A DNA stretch of 64,000 nt from contig JAHQIW010000852.1 in the NCBI GenBank assembly GCA_019055375.1, positions 59,052-123,051 of the forward strand. The letters run 5' to 3'. The DNA comes from Parelaphostrongylus tenuis (taxonomy: Eukaryota; Nematoda; Chromadorea; Rhabditida; Metastrongylidae). Of the stretch, positions 20,720 through 31,909 are shown piece after piece (positions within the stretch are counted from its first letter, which is position 1; every line of letters begins with the position of its first letter). The position numbers were made by a program, and so were the translations under genes. Below the pieces are notes generated by a model. It was not told the origin of the DNA. It saw nothing but the letters and a program-made list of their open reading frames with translations, and ran no database searches.

Positions 20720-23060
20720 ATCAACGAAAAATTATTGCTGTTTATTATTTTTATTGAAATTTGCTGTTAAAAAATTATTGTTGTGGACAACCAAGCAAAG
20801 CCATTAACCGAGAAGAAGGGCATCCGATCGGAGAAAAGATAACATCCACGTGAAGCTTCAAATAAAGATTACTTCTTAAGCGTTTCTTCTCAAATTCACA
20901 TTTTCATATTATTATCATGCCGATTTTTCAAGAAAGTCGGTCTTTCGAGTTGTTACAAGAAGAAATCTGTTTGATCATCTAATCCAAAAATAATTCGTGA
21001 GGTGCAGGTTTTGTAACCGCGAGTGCCGTGCGCTATACTTCAGGCCAGTTTTTTGTTATGAGCCAAGCGAATTTCTGCGTCATGTAAGGTTTTATGTACC
21101 TGCTATACATCACATACTGAACATAAGAAAGGTATACAAAAAGTTTTTTTGTAATGTACAAATGATCTCCATGCATTGAAGTACAACCACCATGCGTTGA
21201 AAAATGCCGAGATACGAGCAAGACTAGCAAACCCAGGTGGGTTATACATTAAGGAATATAATAGTATCTAAGAATATAATATTGAAGTCATGTATTCGAC
21301 ATGGGATTTGAGAGTTTATAGCAGAGTACATGGCGCATCTTCAAAGCTTCGAAGAAGGAGATAGGTACTTTCGAAAAGTTAGTTAACGTTGCACTGAGTA
21401 TATCTTGTTATTACAATTACGTTTCTATTCAGATAAAAAACACTAATTTCCGTTTTTGATAACATTCGTAGCGAAATGAGATATTCAATATAATGAGATT
21501 GGAAGGAAATTGAAAGCTGTTACTGGACACGTACGATTTCTTTACGGCTCAAGATTGTGAAGCTAACTTTTGTTCATAATGTGGACCTATCAGAGTTGAT
21601 GGCTCACGATCTCTTGAGGTAAAAAATTGGTATAAAGATGTTCGCAGTCAATCCTTTTGGCAATGAATGCAAAAAACACATCAACGTACTTAGTGATGGA
21701 TTTTCAAGGCAAACTATACGCTCCGAAATTAATATTAAAAGCGCTTACAGGTATTTAATTGTGGTTTCTCGTTATAAATTATGGGACAAATAATTATGCT
21801 CTTTCTTACTTAGATACTTAGATTGTCCGTCTTCACTAGTTGTGCGGATCCTAGCACATAATCCATATAGTTTATTGCTGGTCGCGCATATAAAATTCCT
21901 TGCTTTTTTGACGTAACCTTGCAAGGGCTTTTTTGCAAGGTATTTTGCTTCTAGCATGTCATTTTTGCATTTAGCAATCTCGATGACGATGAAAATTGTT
22001 TTCACGACTATGATGTAGACTGCGGTTAGCTTTTTCCTTGGGCTACGCAGGCCTCCTGACGTGTCATGCCTGTGGTTACTACATTTCCAAATACGTGTGT
22101 TATCAACTTTTCAGCATCTGCAAAATAGCGGAGTTGCTTTACCGAGATTGCAAGCCATACCTTTTCAATGAAGGTAATCCAAGTAAATTAAAACGCAGAT
22201 AGTTCTCAATACTTTTCAAATATCTCTTCACGTGACTGGGCCAACAGAGAGCATTACTCTGCTCCCGCTTAGAGATTTCAGTATTGTTTATGATTGAGGA
22301 ATAAAGTCGTATCTGTTATGAGCGATATACTCACCAATCACAGAGAGCAGAGATAGAACACCATACACCAGCAGTCCTTACGGTAATCTGCCTGAAATTG
22401 TCCTGATCATCGTTCTGAAACTATTCGTTCACAAGAATTCTCAAACTTTTTTCCGGAAAGCTATAACCTTCTCTCTCTCGAGAAATGGCGATCCTTAATG
22501 AGGACTACTTTTGCTCAATTATTGGAACGGAGCATGAACGAAGTTAGCACTTTAATAATTCACGAACAAAGATTTCTAACCCTCCAATGATGGAGGTGAA
22601 ACCAATGATAGGTGTGGAAGTAATGCTTTATTTACGAAATGTAAGTAGCTTTACAAAGAATGTTTGCGAAGGAATGAATTGCACAACTGTGACGAGTCAT
22701 TTGAAACTTCAACAAAGAGCTGTATATAGTTTATTTTGACTATATATCAGTCACAAAGTCAGAGAAGCACAGCAAAAAACAATCAGGCCATTCAAAGAAG
22801 CTACTTACGCAGCGCTTGTAGCACTCACGTGACAAAACCAGTCCTTATCTTACATGTTTTTCTTTAAATTTGTGAAAGAAATCAGATCATTGCCGTCCTA
22901 CTCTAATCAATCATTTCAAAAAATCAAGTCATCTTCGGAACAAACTTTTCAGGGTGAGAACGTCTATGAGTCTGCCAACAAGCACACGGTGAATGATAAT
23001 TCGTGACGGCGTTTTGCTTCCATCGTAGTATTCTTCAATTCTTATCGTGTAAAGCTTTCC
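20720..23060. other. No firm gene; one possible minus-strand exon
   Basis: A minus-strand open stretch (22035-21772) reads AVYIIVVKTIFIVIEIAKC then LEAKYLAKKPLQGY, a hydrophobic helix followed by a basic tail, after an acceptor-like CCGCAG. It could be an exon of a membrane protein, but no partner exon was found. The rest is unassigned. Confidence 0.25.
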
Positions 23061-23649
23061 CACAATCTCTTAGAAGAGCCGCCCATCTACCCTCGATGTT
23101 ACATGAGGAGTCTCCAGGTGGTAGACAGGAGAAATACGCTTGAATAAAAGCACCCGTATGCTTCCCTGAGACGAATGTAGATTGAAGGAAGGGGTCCCTC
23201 TTTCTGCATCACCCATCTGGCATGCCTACATTCTTACAAATCAAATTTGGCCAAAAGCTTGCTATTAAGTGAATGTAAGCAATACAATGGAAGGCACATA
23301 GAAATCGCCTCCAATAAATCGCTTCTCGCTGGTACTCTGACTGATAATGACAGGCTACCCGCGATATTTATCTGCCACGTCTAGACTTACTAAGTTATAC
23401 TCTGGATTCAAAAAAGCTAAACACAATAAAGAAAGCGGGCCTCTGTTACCTTACCTCGAATATACTCCCAGCTTTAGGAAGGACGAATGCGATGAGGCTG
23501 CTAAAACTTTAGGGCTATACTAGGCTTCCAAAATCGAAACGAACAAAAATGACGATCTTTGCCTATTACGTACGTATACTTGCATGCGAATCTCCGAATT
23601 AGGCATTGGTAACGCAGGCAAGAACGATGAGATATGACGTCAAGCTCTT

Positions 23650-23880
23650 CACAGACAAATCCACAAGGTCTGTGAGACCGCTTCTTGAGAATGAGAAGAA
23701 AAGCTTAGGAAACTAATCTTTATTTAGAACTTCGAGGTTGGTATCTTTCTCCCGAGTGGTTGTTCTTCTTTCCTGTCGAGGGCTTTCGCGGTTGCTTGTG
23801 GCTGATGTTTCGGCAAATACGCCTTCTTCAGAGCCGGAACGTATTATTCGTTAGTCGATCTTTTGAGTCGCTCCTTGAGA
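23650..23880 (-). mobile_element. Penelope terminal fragment inserted in RTE copy
   Basis: Breaks the alignment between this RTE copy and the one at 46.5 kb. On the minus strand it carries the Penelope-type hammerhead motif at 23835-23800, so it is probably a terminal (pseudo-LTR) fragment. It postdates the RTE insertion. Confidence 0.55.
23800..23835 (-). ncRNA. Hammerhead-like motif, Penelope type
   Basis: On the minus strand: GGCT - CTGAAGA - AGGCGTATTTGCC - GAAAC - ATC - AGCC. Stem I GGCT/AGCC and stem II GGC/GCC both pair perfectly, and the core is the permitted CUGANGA. Cleavage triplet would be AUC. One extra A precedes stem II and stem III is essentially absent. The best-kept of the Penelope-type motifs here. 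Confidence 0.65.
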
Positions 23881-25449
23881 CATGCCTTAGTGGAGACATT
23901 GGCGGCATTGACGTTTTCGTTAAAGAAAGTTTGACGACTATGAACAGGATCATTTTAGTTGCTAACAAGACGAAACGGACGCTTGCGGTTGAAACGATGT
24001 GGTTCAGCCAAAAGTGGCTTCAACCTCTCTCGTTGCTTACACACCAGTATCAAGCTTTAGTGGAGACGGAGTCGAAACGTTCTGTATAGATCTCAAAAAG
24101 TTTTCAGATAGGACCATAAGTTGTTCAAAATCATGACTGAAGATTTTGGTGCGAAAATCGGACCTAAAACGCCTGAAGAACGTCACATAACGGCCCACGC
24201 GAGGCTAGAAGGGAACGAACAATTGGGAGGCTGTCTGGATTCATTATAACGCCCACAGCTATCCATGGTAACAACCAGTTGGAAAAGCTTCACTCTAAGC
24301 GATACTATTGGCAATCTCCTGAGAGATTATGCATAACGAAATAGGCCGCATCTTAGTATGTCAAGGTTTTCCTCTAACCGATGCCGGTGTTTTGTTTCGT
24401 TATTCTACACGTGATCAGGTCATTGTCTTCATTGGCAGTAATACTTTTTTTTACTAAAAGGGAAGGGAGCCATTGATTCAAACTATGAAAGTCCAATACT
24501 ACGTGAATTTCGCTCAATTCAAGTCACTGCTCAGTCTTAGAAGGAAACCGTCATCATTAATAACGGTAAGAATTATGAATGGGTCATCCAGCATTTTCAC
24601 CTTATCGCTATGAGAATCAAAGATACGAGAGTCACCTAGAGACGCCTCTCTTTTGTAACAATTGAGCTGACATACTGACGCGGAAAAGTACGAGTCGAAA
24701 GCAGCACACAAGCCACGTCGGAACTTACAAAACGCCGCAGAAAAGCGATAAATAGAGATATAATGGTGCGGCGCAGCAATTGTGATCGAAGCTGTACAAA
24801 GTGGAAGAGGCCTCTCGCAAAACTCACTGAAGGTTCGTCATCTACTAGAGGGTAACGATTGCTTTCTGACACCTTACCGGAATATCTACAGCTTTTAGAA
24901 GGCAAGGAGAAAATGGTCCCAATTGTTACGCGGATCTCTTCAAGAGTCACGTCTTCATACTGCCACACAGATAAAAGAAGATATAATCGTTTATCCTTCT
25001 AGAATTTGACACGTTAAGAAGCCTATGGAGAATAGTACAACACCTGGTTCAAACAAGATATGGCAAGAACACTTGAGAATTCTCCCACCAATTTTCACTA
25101 GCACAGTGACTCGGCTCTTTGTTCGTCATCTGTCACATTGCAAGCTCCTGGTTAGTGAAAAACCAGTGTGATCTTATTGCCTTCAAAACGGGAATCTTCA
25201 CGACATTGGCAACAATCAGTTAGCCTTGTTGTTCGTTGCCTATAAACTCTTCACTTGGGTCATCTTGTATAGAACTGATAGAACTGATAGAACATTGGTT
25301 GAAAGACAACCATGCCAACAAACAAGGTTTTGAAAAGGTTTCAGTTCAAATACTACATCCACACGACAATAAGACTTATTGAAGTTTGACGAGAGTGCAA
25401 AAGATCACTGTCTCACTTCAATATACCTGACCCTGACGAAGGCATCTAA

Positions 25450-25685
25450 TTTAGTTGAGGCATAAGTAGTTAGAGATGTAGGCGTACTATTAACACATTC
25501 CGTCAAGTGAGAGAAATTGCTGAACGGGCATTATTTTACACTCGATTACTCTTAGCTGATATTCTTGAAATATCAAACCGTTCGTTTAGACTAGTTCCTT
25601 GAGACCAGGTTCGAATTATTGATATGCTTGGCAATATTTTTGGCTCACATGCACGACTCAAAAAATAATGATCAGGCATATTAAC
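25450..25685. repeat. Fragments of the 28.8-kb ribozyme element
   Basis: The minus strand of 25590-25460 matches the first half of the element at 28830-29095 (GATATTTCAAGAATATCAGC, AAGAGTAATCGAGT, CAGCAATTTCTCTCA, TACGCCTAC). The plus strand at 25635-25680 matches its end (GACTCAAAAAATAATGATCAGGCAT). The two pieces are therefore inverted relative to each other, as in the pair at 1.9-2.5 kb, but the hammerheads are gone. Confidence 0.55.
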
Positions 25686-25689
25686 CCTT

Positions 25690-26955
25690 TCAGGAACACG
25701 TAAACCACTCATGGTACACGTACATTTTCGTGGATTTCTCGTCAAGCGCAAGCTTTTCACCAGACTTTAAGTGGTCATTTCGTAGCTGAGAAAATTGCTG
25801 TTCTGATGGTATGCATAACTTTTGGAACCGTTTTTCCTTATGAGCTGTAGCAACTAAGAAACATTGCGTTTTTTCCTCGAAGTGCACAGTGTGATTTGCA
25901 CTCGTGTTTGCATGGTCTTTTCACCGAACAAAGGTTTTTCGCCGATGTTACAGTAATTGATCGATACCCTGAAAAATGGCGATCTTGAGTAAGAACTTAT
26001 TTTTGTAAATTTAGTAGCAAATGTAAGCTTCTGAAGCGCTGTAGAAACGATGATAAAGATTGCTTTTTGCCTCCGTAGTTCTTTGCGACCCACGCTATCG
26101 TTCATACATGGCTTCACAATAGCTTTTCAGTGACCTTTCGATAGTTCAAAAGGTGTAGAACCAAGATTGAATTTGCTTTTTTTGAACTGCTTTTTTAGTG
26201 AGCTGAAGCAAGGGAGTTAAAATCGCGTTTACTCTGTGAGTAACAGTCCGTCGCTTGAACTTCACAGTGGGTGTATTGGTAATTGTAAAGTGAAATTCGT
26301 AGGCTGGCGATGATTTATTATCAGAAAAAATTTCATTCTACTAAAAGCCTTTTATAAAAGCCCTTCTTCAAAATAAACTTCCGCGTGTCCCAAAGAATCA
26401 TTTTTGAACTACGCATGGGTTGAAAATGGGCTGACTTATAGAGCTCGATACATGTGTTTTCGATCTTACGATCTCGGCAGTCAGAGATATATGGAGATAG
26501 TTCCGCGTGTCTCAAAAATTCCCACTTTCCAAGACCAAGGTTACACCAATGGGAATACAACATATCTCCATTTCTTATCTCTTACTTTCTAACTACATGC
26601 AAAGATTTTACTCAAAAATACATTTTTGTCAATGTATGACTTTTTTGTGATCTGAGATGTGAATTTCAGTACGTAGTCCGAATAAGCCTTCATAGAGTCC
26701 GCAATCATTACTTTGTAGAGCACTTTTTTGGAGAACTTGGATGTTTCTAGTCCAAATTTCACAAAGCTTTCAATGATGTTGTTAATCTTTTGTTTACAAT
26801 TTTTATTTAGCAAACAATAATTTGAAAAACAAGCACCTACCATTAGTAGTTTTCCTTAATTATCAGCACTGGTCAGCATTTAACAACGCTGCATAGAATT
26901 TGCTTGTTACACTCAACAATTTATGCGTTTTAGGACAGCAAACATTGAACCCTAC
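25690..26955. other. No feature recognised
   Basis: Begins with CCCTTTCAGGAACACG, similar to the MITE ends at 8.9 kb, directly after TTAA. No matching second end was found. Open frames at 26333-26592 and 26589-26843 show no motif. Confidence 0.3.
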
Positions 26956-26960
26956 AGTCC

Positions 26961-27100
26961 TCATTTCATTATTGTCTGCGTATTATACAGCATGATTATT
27001 CGACCCAAATTATACATATTGTCCAGCACTGTAGCACCTAAGAACGCATCTGCGATGAACAGTATTGGAGCAATGCAAACAAGGACACTGCTCAGATCGA
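26961..27100 (-). CDS. Possible last exon of a membrane protein
   Basis: Minus-strand open stretch after an acceptor-like GAGGTGCAG, reading DLSSVLVCIAPILFIADAFLGA and then NLGRIIMLYNTQTIMK to a TGA. One strong hydrophobic helix at residues 4-22. Codon sense is plausible but no homologue is recognised and no upstream exon has been joined. May be a helix of another polytopic receptor. Confidence 0.35.
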
Positions 27101-27474
27101 CTGCACCTCGTGCTTACTCGTTTAGTTTTGCATCGAGCATGAGCACTACTTACAGGTAATATCAAATTTCTATAAAATCCGACATAACGTCTACGACGTG
27201 GTAAAGTGACTTCCAGGATACGCTTGGGTGTCGGCTATTGAGCGATCTGGTCTTGTAAGTACTTAAAACAAATTTCCACCTTGAATTCGATGAACGAATT
27301 TTTTCACGTAGTCTTTGCAGATTTTCTACGCTTTTATGAGGCACATATACGTCAACAGGTGGAAGAGAGGCGGATGTACCTAAACTGTGAAATTAGGTAT
27401 TTTGAAGCAATATCGCAACAAAATGCTCTCCGATTCACATGTCATCCTGCTGTATGATCAAGATTAGCAGCGAT

Positions 27475-27672
27475 TTAATCGGTGAAAACCAGAAGCAACT
27501 TGTGCTTGTTGTATCTATGCACGACCTTAGATTTGCTCGTCGTAAAGTCGATGGTGGGACCGGGCGCTTTGGAAATTATCGCAACATCTCTCTTATCAAT
27601 TCGTCTGAACACCATTACGCCTTTCTTGTTCTGTACAACCATTACTGCCCCTTCTTCAGTTGGTGTTGCATG
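27475..27672 (-). CDS. Possible terminal exon, unknown protein
   Basis: Minus-strand frame open for about 65 codons to a TAA at 27477-27475. It reads TEEGAVMVVQNKKGVMVFRR, then DVAIISKAPG and SKVVHRYNKHKLLLVFTD. Looks protein-like (alternating hydrophobic and basic), not repeat-derived. Stops lie directly upstream, so an acceptor near GGGGCAG or CTGAAG would be needed. A second open stretch lies upstream at 27932-27747 (TLGGYTYITSLCASA). I do not recognise the family and could not join the two in phase. Confidence 0.3.
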   Translation of the reverse strand, partial: HATPTEEGAVMVVQNKKGVMVFRRIDKRDVAIISKAPGPTIDFTTSKSKVVHRYNKHKLLLVFTD

Positions 27673-28009
27673 AATTTATTAGGTAATCCTCGTCTATTTT
27701 TTCTCTACGTCCCGACCAGTTGCTTTTTTCTGCAAAAGACCATCGGCTATTTCAACCTATCATACTCATTAACGGTATAAGGTTGTCGGCCCACATCCAG
27801 TAAGCCATTCATTGGGTCCATCACAATACTGTCTGAGATTCGCCCGGCGCGCATGGGAGTTTTGCTTGCGCTTGCGCATAGGGACGTGATGTACGTGTAT
27901 CCTCCTAAAGTGCACCGTTTGAGCACTTTCATCCCATATCTGCGCTTTTTGCTGCTACGCTAATCACGTGAAACGTGGAAATTTTCCGAGGCGGCAAGAA
28001 ATGTTGTAA

Positions 28010-28335
28010 ATAAATGGCAGAAAGCGAGTCTCGGGCGGCAAATGAAATCTGTGCGCGCAGCTCCATCAGAGTGAGCACGGTTTCCATTATTTATTTGGAA
28101 ATATATATTCTTTCGCAAAAGAATGTTCCAAGTTGTTTTTATAATCTGCAACAAAAGATTAGTTTTAGAATTGCTATCGATTACTGTTATCGAACGGCTG
28201 CTGAACTTTGAATGCAAAGCTATTGGCAGACCATAACCGAGCGAATAAAGAAAACTGATTTTGAAACATAACTTTGTTTTGCCTAATACAAGCACTGAAA
28301 AACCATCTGGGGAATCGCATTCTTCAAAATTCAAG
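28010..28335 (+). repeat. TTACAGCGT-family repeat fragment
   Basis: Contains CCATAACCGAGCGAATAAAGAAAACTG...GAAACATAAC and TTCAAGCTATTTATTGACTAG, matching the dispersed repeat of 14.4-16.1 kb. Confidence 0.4.
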
Positions 28336-28829
28336 CTATTTATTGACTAGTAAAATTCGTTTCATTAGTGATGAGCTTCTCATCGTTGATCTGGCAGCGC
28401 ATGCACTGCGCAACATCTTTTTCGACAAGATATTCGTTGTATTCCAGTATTTGATAGCTATTATAACTTTTAGGCATTATGTATACAGAAATATATTGAA
28501 ACTGATACATTCATATCATTATATTCACTGTTTAGGCTAGTGCAACTGATTGAATGTCAGTATCGTTGTGATTGTGTAATAAAAGAGAGCTTTTTAATTA
28601 AACAAAAAGATTATATTGGTAGAAAAAGCATACGAATGCGTAGAGAAAATTACATTGCATCGATCTATCACAAGAAACCATAAATTCACTTTCGAAACGA
28701 TAAAAAGACCCTAATCAAATTACAAAAATCGCGCATCGGCTGAGATCTGCAGTGCGCGCGGCGACTACATTTGGTGGTCTTGAAATGGTTAATAATTTCA
28801 ACATGGTCTTAAGAAAACACTCGAAACGA

Positions 28830-29095
28830 ATGGTATGATATTTCAAAAATACCAGCCAAGAGTAATCGAGTATACAACACTGTTGGTTCAGTAATTTCTT
28901 TCATTTAACGGTACGTGTATATACTACGTCTGCGCCTACTCTATGTAAGGGGTTTTTTTCTCAAGAAAATTGGCTAGGACGAATAATACTGCCCAAATGA
29001 CGAAGGTGCCAAGGCCGAAACACGTATTTGGCTCTATAAGTGCCCATAACAGGCCACATGCATAGCTGAAAAAAATAATCATCAGGCATACCATG
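28830..29095 (+). mobile_element. Single copy of the small ribozyme element
   Basis: One complete-looking unit of about 265 bp: start GATATTTCAAAAATACCAGCC, body, decayed hammerhead at 28991-29033, then CTATAAG...CCACATGCATAGCTGAAAAAAATAATCATCAGGCAT. The same order of blocks is seen in the right arm at 2261-2507 and at 38840-39070, which fixes the element's extent. Confidence 0.65.
28991..29033 (+). ncRNA. Decayed hammerhead
   Basis: GCCCAA - ATGACGA - short helix - GAAAC - ACGT - ATT - TGGC. The first core base C3 is changed to A, which breaks its pair with G8, and stem II pairs poorly. Predicted inactive. Confidence 0.55.
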
Positions 29096-29273
29096 AGAAA
29101 ATGTTACAAACAAATAAAAGCTTTAGAATAGCAAAATTTCTTAGGTTCAGAGTATATTTACTGTGTTTCCTACATTCAAAGGAATATGTGCTAATCCGAT
29201 TAAACCTCTTAAAGGTTGGTGACTGATAGCTACGATAAGGACTAACTGAGGTGTGAGTGATGGCAAACCGGTG

Positions 29274-29410
29274 GCCTCGGTGGTGTAGTGGTAGCACGCA
29301 TTAGCGGTGTGGGTGAGGGTTCAACTCCCATCTGAGGTGTAATTTTCACTTCCTACTCTATTTTCTTATATGTATTTGGAATGTCATAACGCAGCGAAAA
29401 AGTTGCAGAG
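29274..29410 (+). mobile_element. tRNA-derived SINE, family 2
   Basis: Starts GCCTCGGTGGTGTAGTGGTAG (A box), then GGGTTCAACTCCCATC (B box, 29318-29329), then a tail with CACTTCCTACTCTATTTTCTTATA and CATAACGCAGCGAAAAAG. Most complete tRNA-like head of this family in the window. Confidence 0.7.
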
Positions 29411-29527
29411 CAAAAGAAAGTCTAACAATACACAGGACCAACTATCTATTAACCTCAGCATGCTTCAATAAATCCTTATTACTTCTTTAAGCCAAACACG
29501 AGGTGTTGCATAAATCTGTATTCAACA

Positions 29528-29563
29528 CCTTACGTTTCGGCAGTTCGCCTTCTTCAAAACCTG
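29528..29563 (-). ncRNA. Hammerhead-like motif at Penelope 3' end
   Basis: Minus strand: CCAGGT - TTTGAAGA - AGGCGAACTGCC - GAAAC - GTA - AGG. Stem II pairs perfectly; the core C3 is U here (UUGAAGA), so probably weakened. Position at the 3' end of the element matches the copy at 20666. Confidence 0.55.
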
Positions 29564-29929
29564 GAATGGTTAAGCTTTCTGCAATCCAATCAATCAAACA
29601 TCTCCATTACTTTTTTAGAAGAAGTCGCCAGACCTACACTTCAATCGCATCAACCACAAAATCATTTCTCAACATACTCACCGCTTTTTATATCTGTTCC
29701 ACTGAATGATTCAAGTAGAGATTACCGGAAGGAGATCACACAGGCTCGTAATGCACCCTACACATCAAAGCAACAGTCTTATCTACTGACTCTTGTCACG
29801 GGTGATCACATAGCATTCCTCCCTGCGATTTATAGTTGGATTGGTGGTGTTAATCCAAAGTGATTCCAAAATCTTTCGCGCTTATGCTTTCTGTTCCTGC
29901 GCAAAGATGGTTATTTTCGATGTCAAAAT

Positions 29930-30490
29930 CTACTCTGTCATGCTTCTGTGCTCTATGTGTACTGGCAAGGTGTATCGTCTATTATGACGTTTGTCAGCCA
30001 GGTGTTCTTCTATGCGAGCACAGAGCGGCGGCCTACCCGTTTCGCCGATATATTTATCGCTGCACGCTTTGCAAGAGATTAGGTAGAATGTAGCTACACT
30101 CATGAAATTACCGTCTCTGCTGTTAGGACATATTTTACAATTTTTGATTATATAGAGACGTTCATATGAGCTGTTACGAACTAATTGGCGCCTTAGAGTA
30201 TTCGATGGTATTTCGTTGACAGTTACCGATTGCTCTAAGCTTGCTCTTCTCGAAGAGCGTTTTATGGCTGTACTAATCTCGTTCGAAAAGATAGGAGGAT
30301 AAATGAAAATTCCTCTCATATGAGCTTTCGTTCAAAAGCGTACTGTTTCCGCTAAACCTAAGCCGAGGAGTTACAAATTCATATCCATTAGAAGTGGCTA
30401 TTTCTCAAGGCATTCCACGAAATCTACTTGCTGATCCTTCCGGTACACTCATTGGCGGCTGTTCAAAACATGTTTTTTGTTAACGCTCTT
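29930..30490 (-). pseudogene. Penelope-like GIY-YIG endonuclease
   Basis: Open for 129 codons: EIPSNTLRRQLVRNSSYERL, ICPNSRDGN, ATFYLISCKACSDKYIGETG, then RIEEHLADKRHNRRY. Here the catalytic Arg and Glu region (ARIEEH) is kept, unlike copy 1. GIY is TFY. Upstream, part of the linker to RT reads MF.TA.NECTG near 30480-30430. The frame is cut from the RT by the SINE insertion. Confidence 0.78.
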
Positions 30491-30529
30491 TCGTATGTGA
30501 GGACGTGAGGAGAGATAAAGATAAAAAAG

Positions 30530-30822
30530 GATAAAGCTCTCGGCGTTGATCAATCCCTGAGGGATGCGCCATGCATTCGACTTCAATTTTTAACTTCGTT
30601 TGAGGTGATTGAATGCACATCTGGCCTATACAATGACTCGCGGTGGCCTCCCGCTGAACCGAGTCAGTGCTGCTTATCCTCCCAGATAAGCCGAGACCTG
30701 TCTGGTACTAATTTACCGACCCCGGAGGGTTGGATGGCTTGGTGAGCCATGAGCGCGCGATCGAACCAGTGATCTCGTGTGCGTCGCATGGCACCTCTAA
30801 CCACAGCGCCACATGCGCTCTT
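30530..30822 (-). mobile_element. tRNA-derived SINE, family 1, copy 1
   Basis: Minus strand starts GAGCGCATGTGGCGCTGTGGTTAGAGG (A box) with B box GGTTCGATC at 30767-30759. The body ends with GCATGGCGCATCCCTCAGG and GAGAGCTTTATCC. Same body, order and orientation as 45986, 52266 and 61322. Inserted in Penelope copy 2. Confidence 0.82.
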
Positions 30823-31000
30823 GAGGAGAGATAATGAACCAAGATAACCTCATTACTTGGCTTTCTGGACCACTTTGTTACGCAACCGTTCTCGGTTTAG
30901 TTTATTCACGCGTTCAAGAAAGGTAACCAATCATTTTTTGGTATCTCACGAGTGAATTATATATACTCTAAGTGCTCATTCAACAACCTAAAGCAATTAT

Positions 31001-31420
31001 CTAGCTTCTCTTGACTGGAACAGATACCAAGCAATCATCTATATACCTACAGTAGAGTACTGGCCGGAGATGTGGTGCTTCCACTTTCGATACAAAGGCA
31101 ATCGCCAGGCTAGGTGACAGTCGCTGCCCCATTGCCAGTCCTCTCATTTGAGCATAATATTTCCCGGACCATCTGAACATTAAGCAGTTCAGGCGCTCCT
31201 TCAATGGAATCATGGACTGCTAAATCGACATGCTTACATGTTTACAGCTCCCTGGTGTTGTATTAGAAGCTCGTGTGGCTCGCAATACAGAGTCATTTGA
31301 CAAGTTGGTATAGAGTGAAGTGATGTCGAATGATTCCATTACATACGCGTGTTCGGATTGGCGTTAAGTATACGGTCCAGGAACATCTGAGTGTTGGTCA
31401 GATAAGCTGGAATGTGTCCT
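31001..31420 (-). pseudogene. Penelope-like reverse transcriptase, 5' truncated
   Basis: Minus strand, with one or more frame changes: LTNTQMFLDRIL, ESFDITSLYTNLSNDS, then MFRWSGKYYAQMRGLAMGQR, SPSLAIAFVSKVEA and CRYIDDC. The catalytic box YIDD (31045-31034) is intact. The thumb is missing after the SINE insertion. Confidence 0.8.
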
Positions 31421-31769
31421 AGCAGTCTTGCAAATAAAAGAATTCGACGCCAGTGGGGAATCGTGGTCCTGTATGCCTAGGCCTCAAGCTAGAAGAAATC
31501 GTTTTAAAATACACTAAAACTGATAGGACCACAACTTTCCACAGGACCAAGCATTCCTATGAATTGAGAAAAAACCAAACTTCATCAGAAAGTTATTTGA
31601 TGTCGCAAAATTCTTTGTTATACTCAAGACTTCACTAAACATCTCTATCGTCACAAAACAGTCAACTAGCAAAAGAATCAAAGCTTTCACTTTAGAAACA
31701 CTCTTCACTAAGAAAAATCGATACGGTGGGTTCGGCAACGATAATACAAAAATCGAAGATTTCTAATGG

Positions 31770-31905
31770 TGTGTCAACAATTTATGATCCGGTTGGACGA
31801 CGACGACTAAATGAAATCGAAACTAATCCTAACTGGAACATGTAATGACGACTGAATGACGAAATGTCCGTAGTATTTTATTTCTTTTCTCATAATATGT
31901 ATGAT
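31770..31905. repeat. Short repeat shared with 44.0 kb
   Basis: Shares ACGACTGAATGACGAAATGTCCGT and a TTTATTTC/TTTATTTTC continuation with 43985-44110. Two-copy family in this window, about 110 bp. Nature unknown. Confidence 0.4.
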
Positions 31906-31909
31906 ATTT

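Larger units (their letters stand above)
18430..20720 (+). mobile_element. Penelope-like retroelement, copy 1
   Basis: Single damaged Penelope-like element on the plus strand, in order: an N-terminal region (RPFPRTPFKQQQRDREIDLN...HKLFHALNRYL, 18437-18634), a conserved REEFVVIPRQ block near 18730-18760, reverse transcriptase (18930-19635), linker and GIY-YIG endonuclease (about 20040-20270), the C-terminal NKKGDFLNITNHIAPYL (about 20395-20445), then a 3' region with a hammerhead motif at 20666. Frameshifts and stops separate these parts. 5' end approximate. Confidence 0.82.
23080..25510 (+). pseudogene. RTE-type non-LTR retrotransposon, copy 2, decayed
   Basis: Decayed copy of the RTE element at 46480-49552. 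It shares the 5' leader (CTCCAGGTGGTAGACAGG, GTTCCC...), the endonuclease region (GGCATTGACGTTTTCGTTAAA, TTGCGGTTGAAACGATGTGG) and the start of reverse transcriptase (CAAAACGGGAATCTTCACGACATTGGCAACAATCAG; ATCTAATTTAGTTGAGGC). It stops near the AFDSVETEA region and lacks the rest of RT. Many stops. It is interrupted at 23650-23880 by a Penelope terminal fragment. Confidence 0.72.
29460..31430 (-). mobile_element. Penelope-like retroelement, copy 2
   Basis: Minus-strand element, 5' truncated near 31430. In order: reverse transcriptase (31420-31001), linker, GIY-YIG endonuclease (30319-29930), 3' region, then a terminal segment with hammerhead motif at 29563-29528 and GCCAAACACGAGG near 29495. 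A SINE of the other tRNA-derived family is inserted at 30530-30822. The terminal segment matches both arms of the inverted pair at 42.3-43.0 kb. Confidence 0.82.

Noticed and set aside
28371..28400. GTGATGAGCTTCTCATCG as a hammerhead core
   Set aside because: No GAAA element or flanking stem follows; it is just a short palindrome.
29274..29345. tRNA-Gly-like sequence
   Set aside because: A and B boxes are present but the cloverleaf is disrupted and the same sequence recurs with a common tail, so it is a SINE head.
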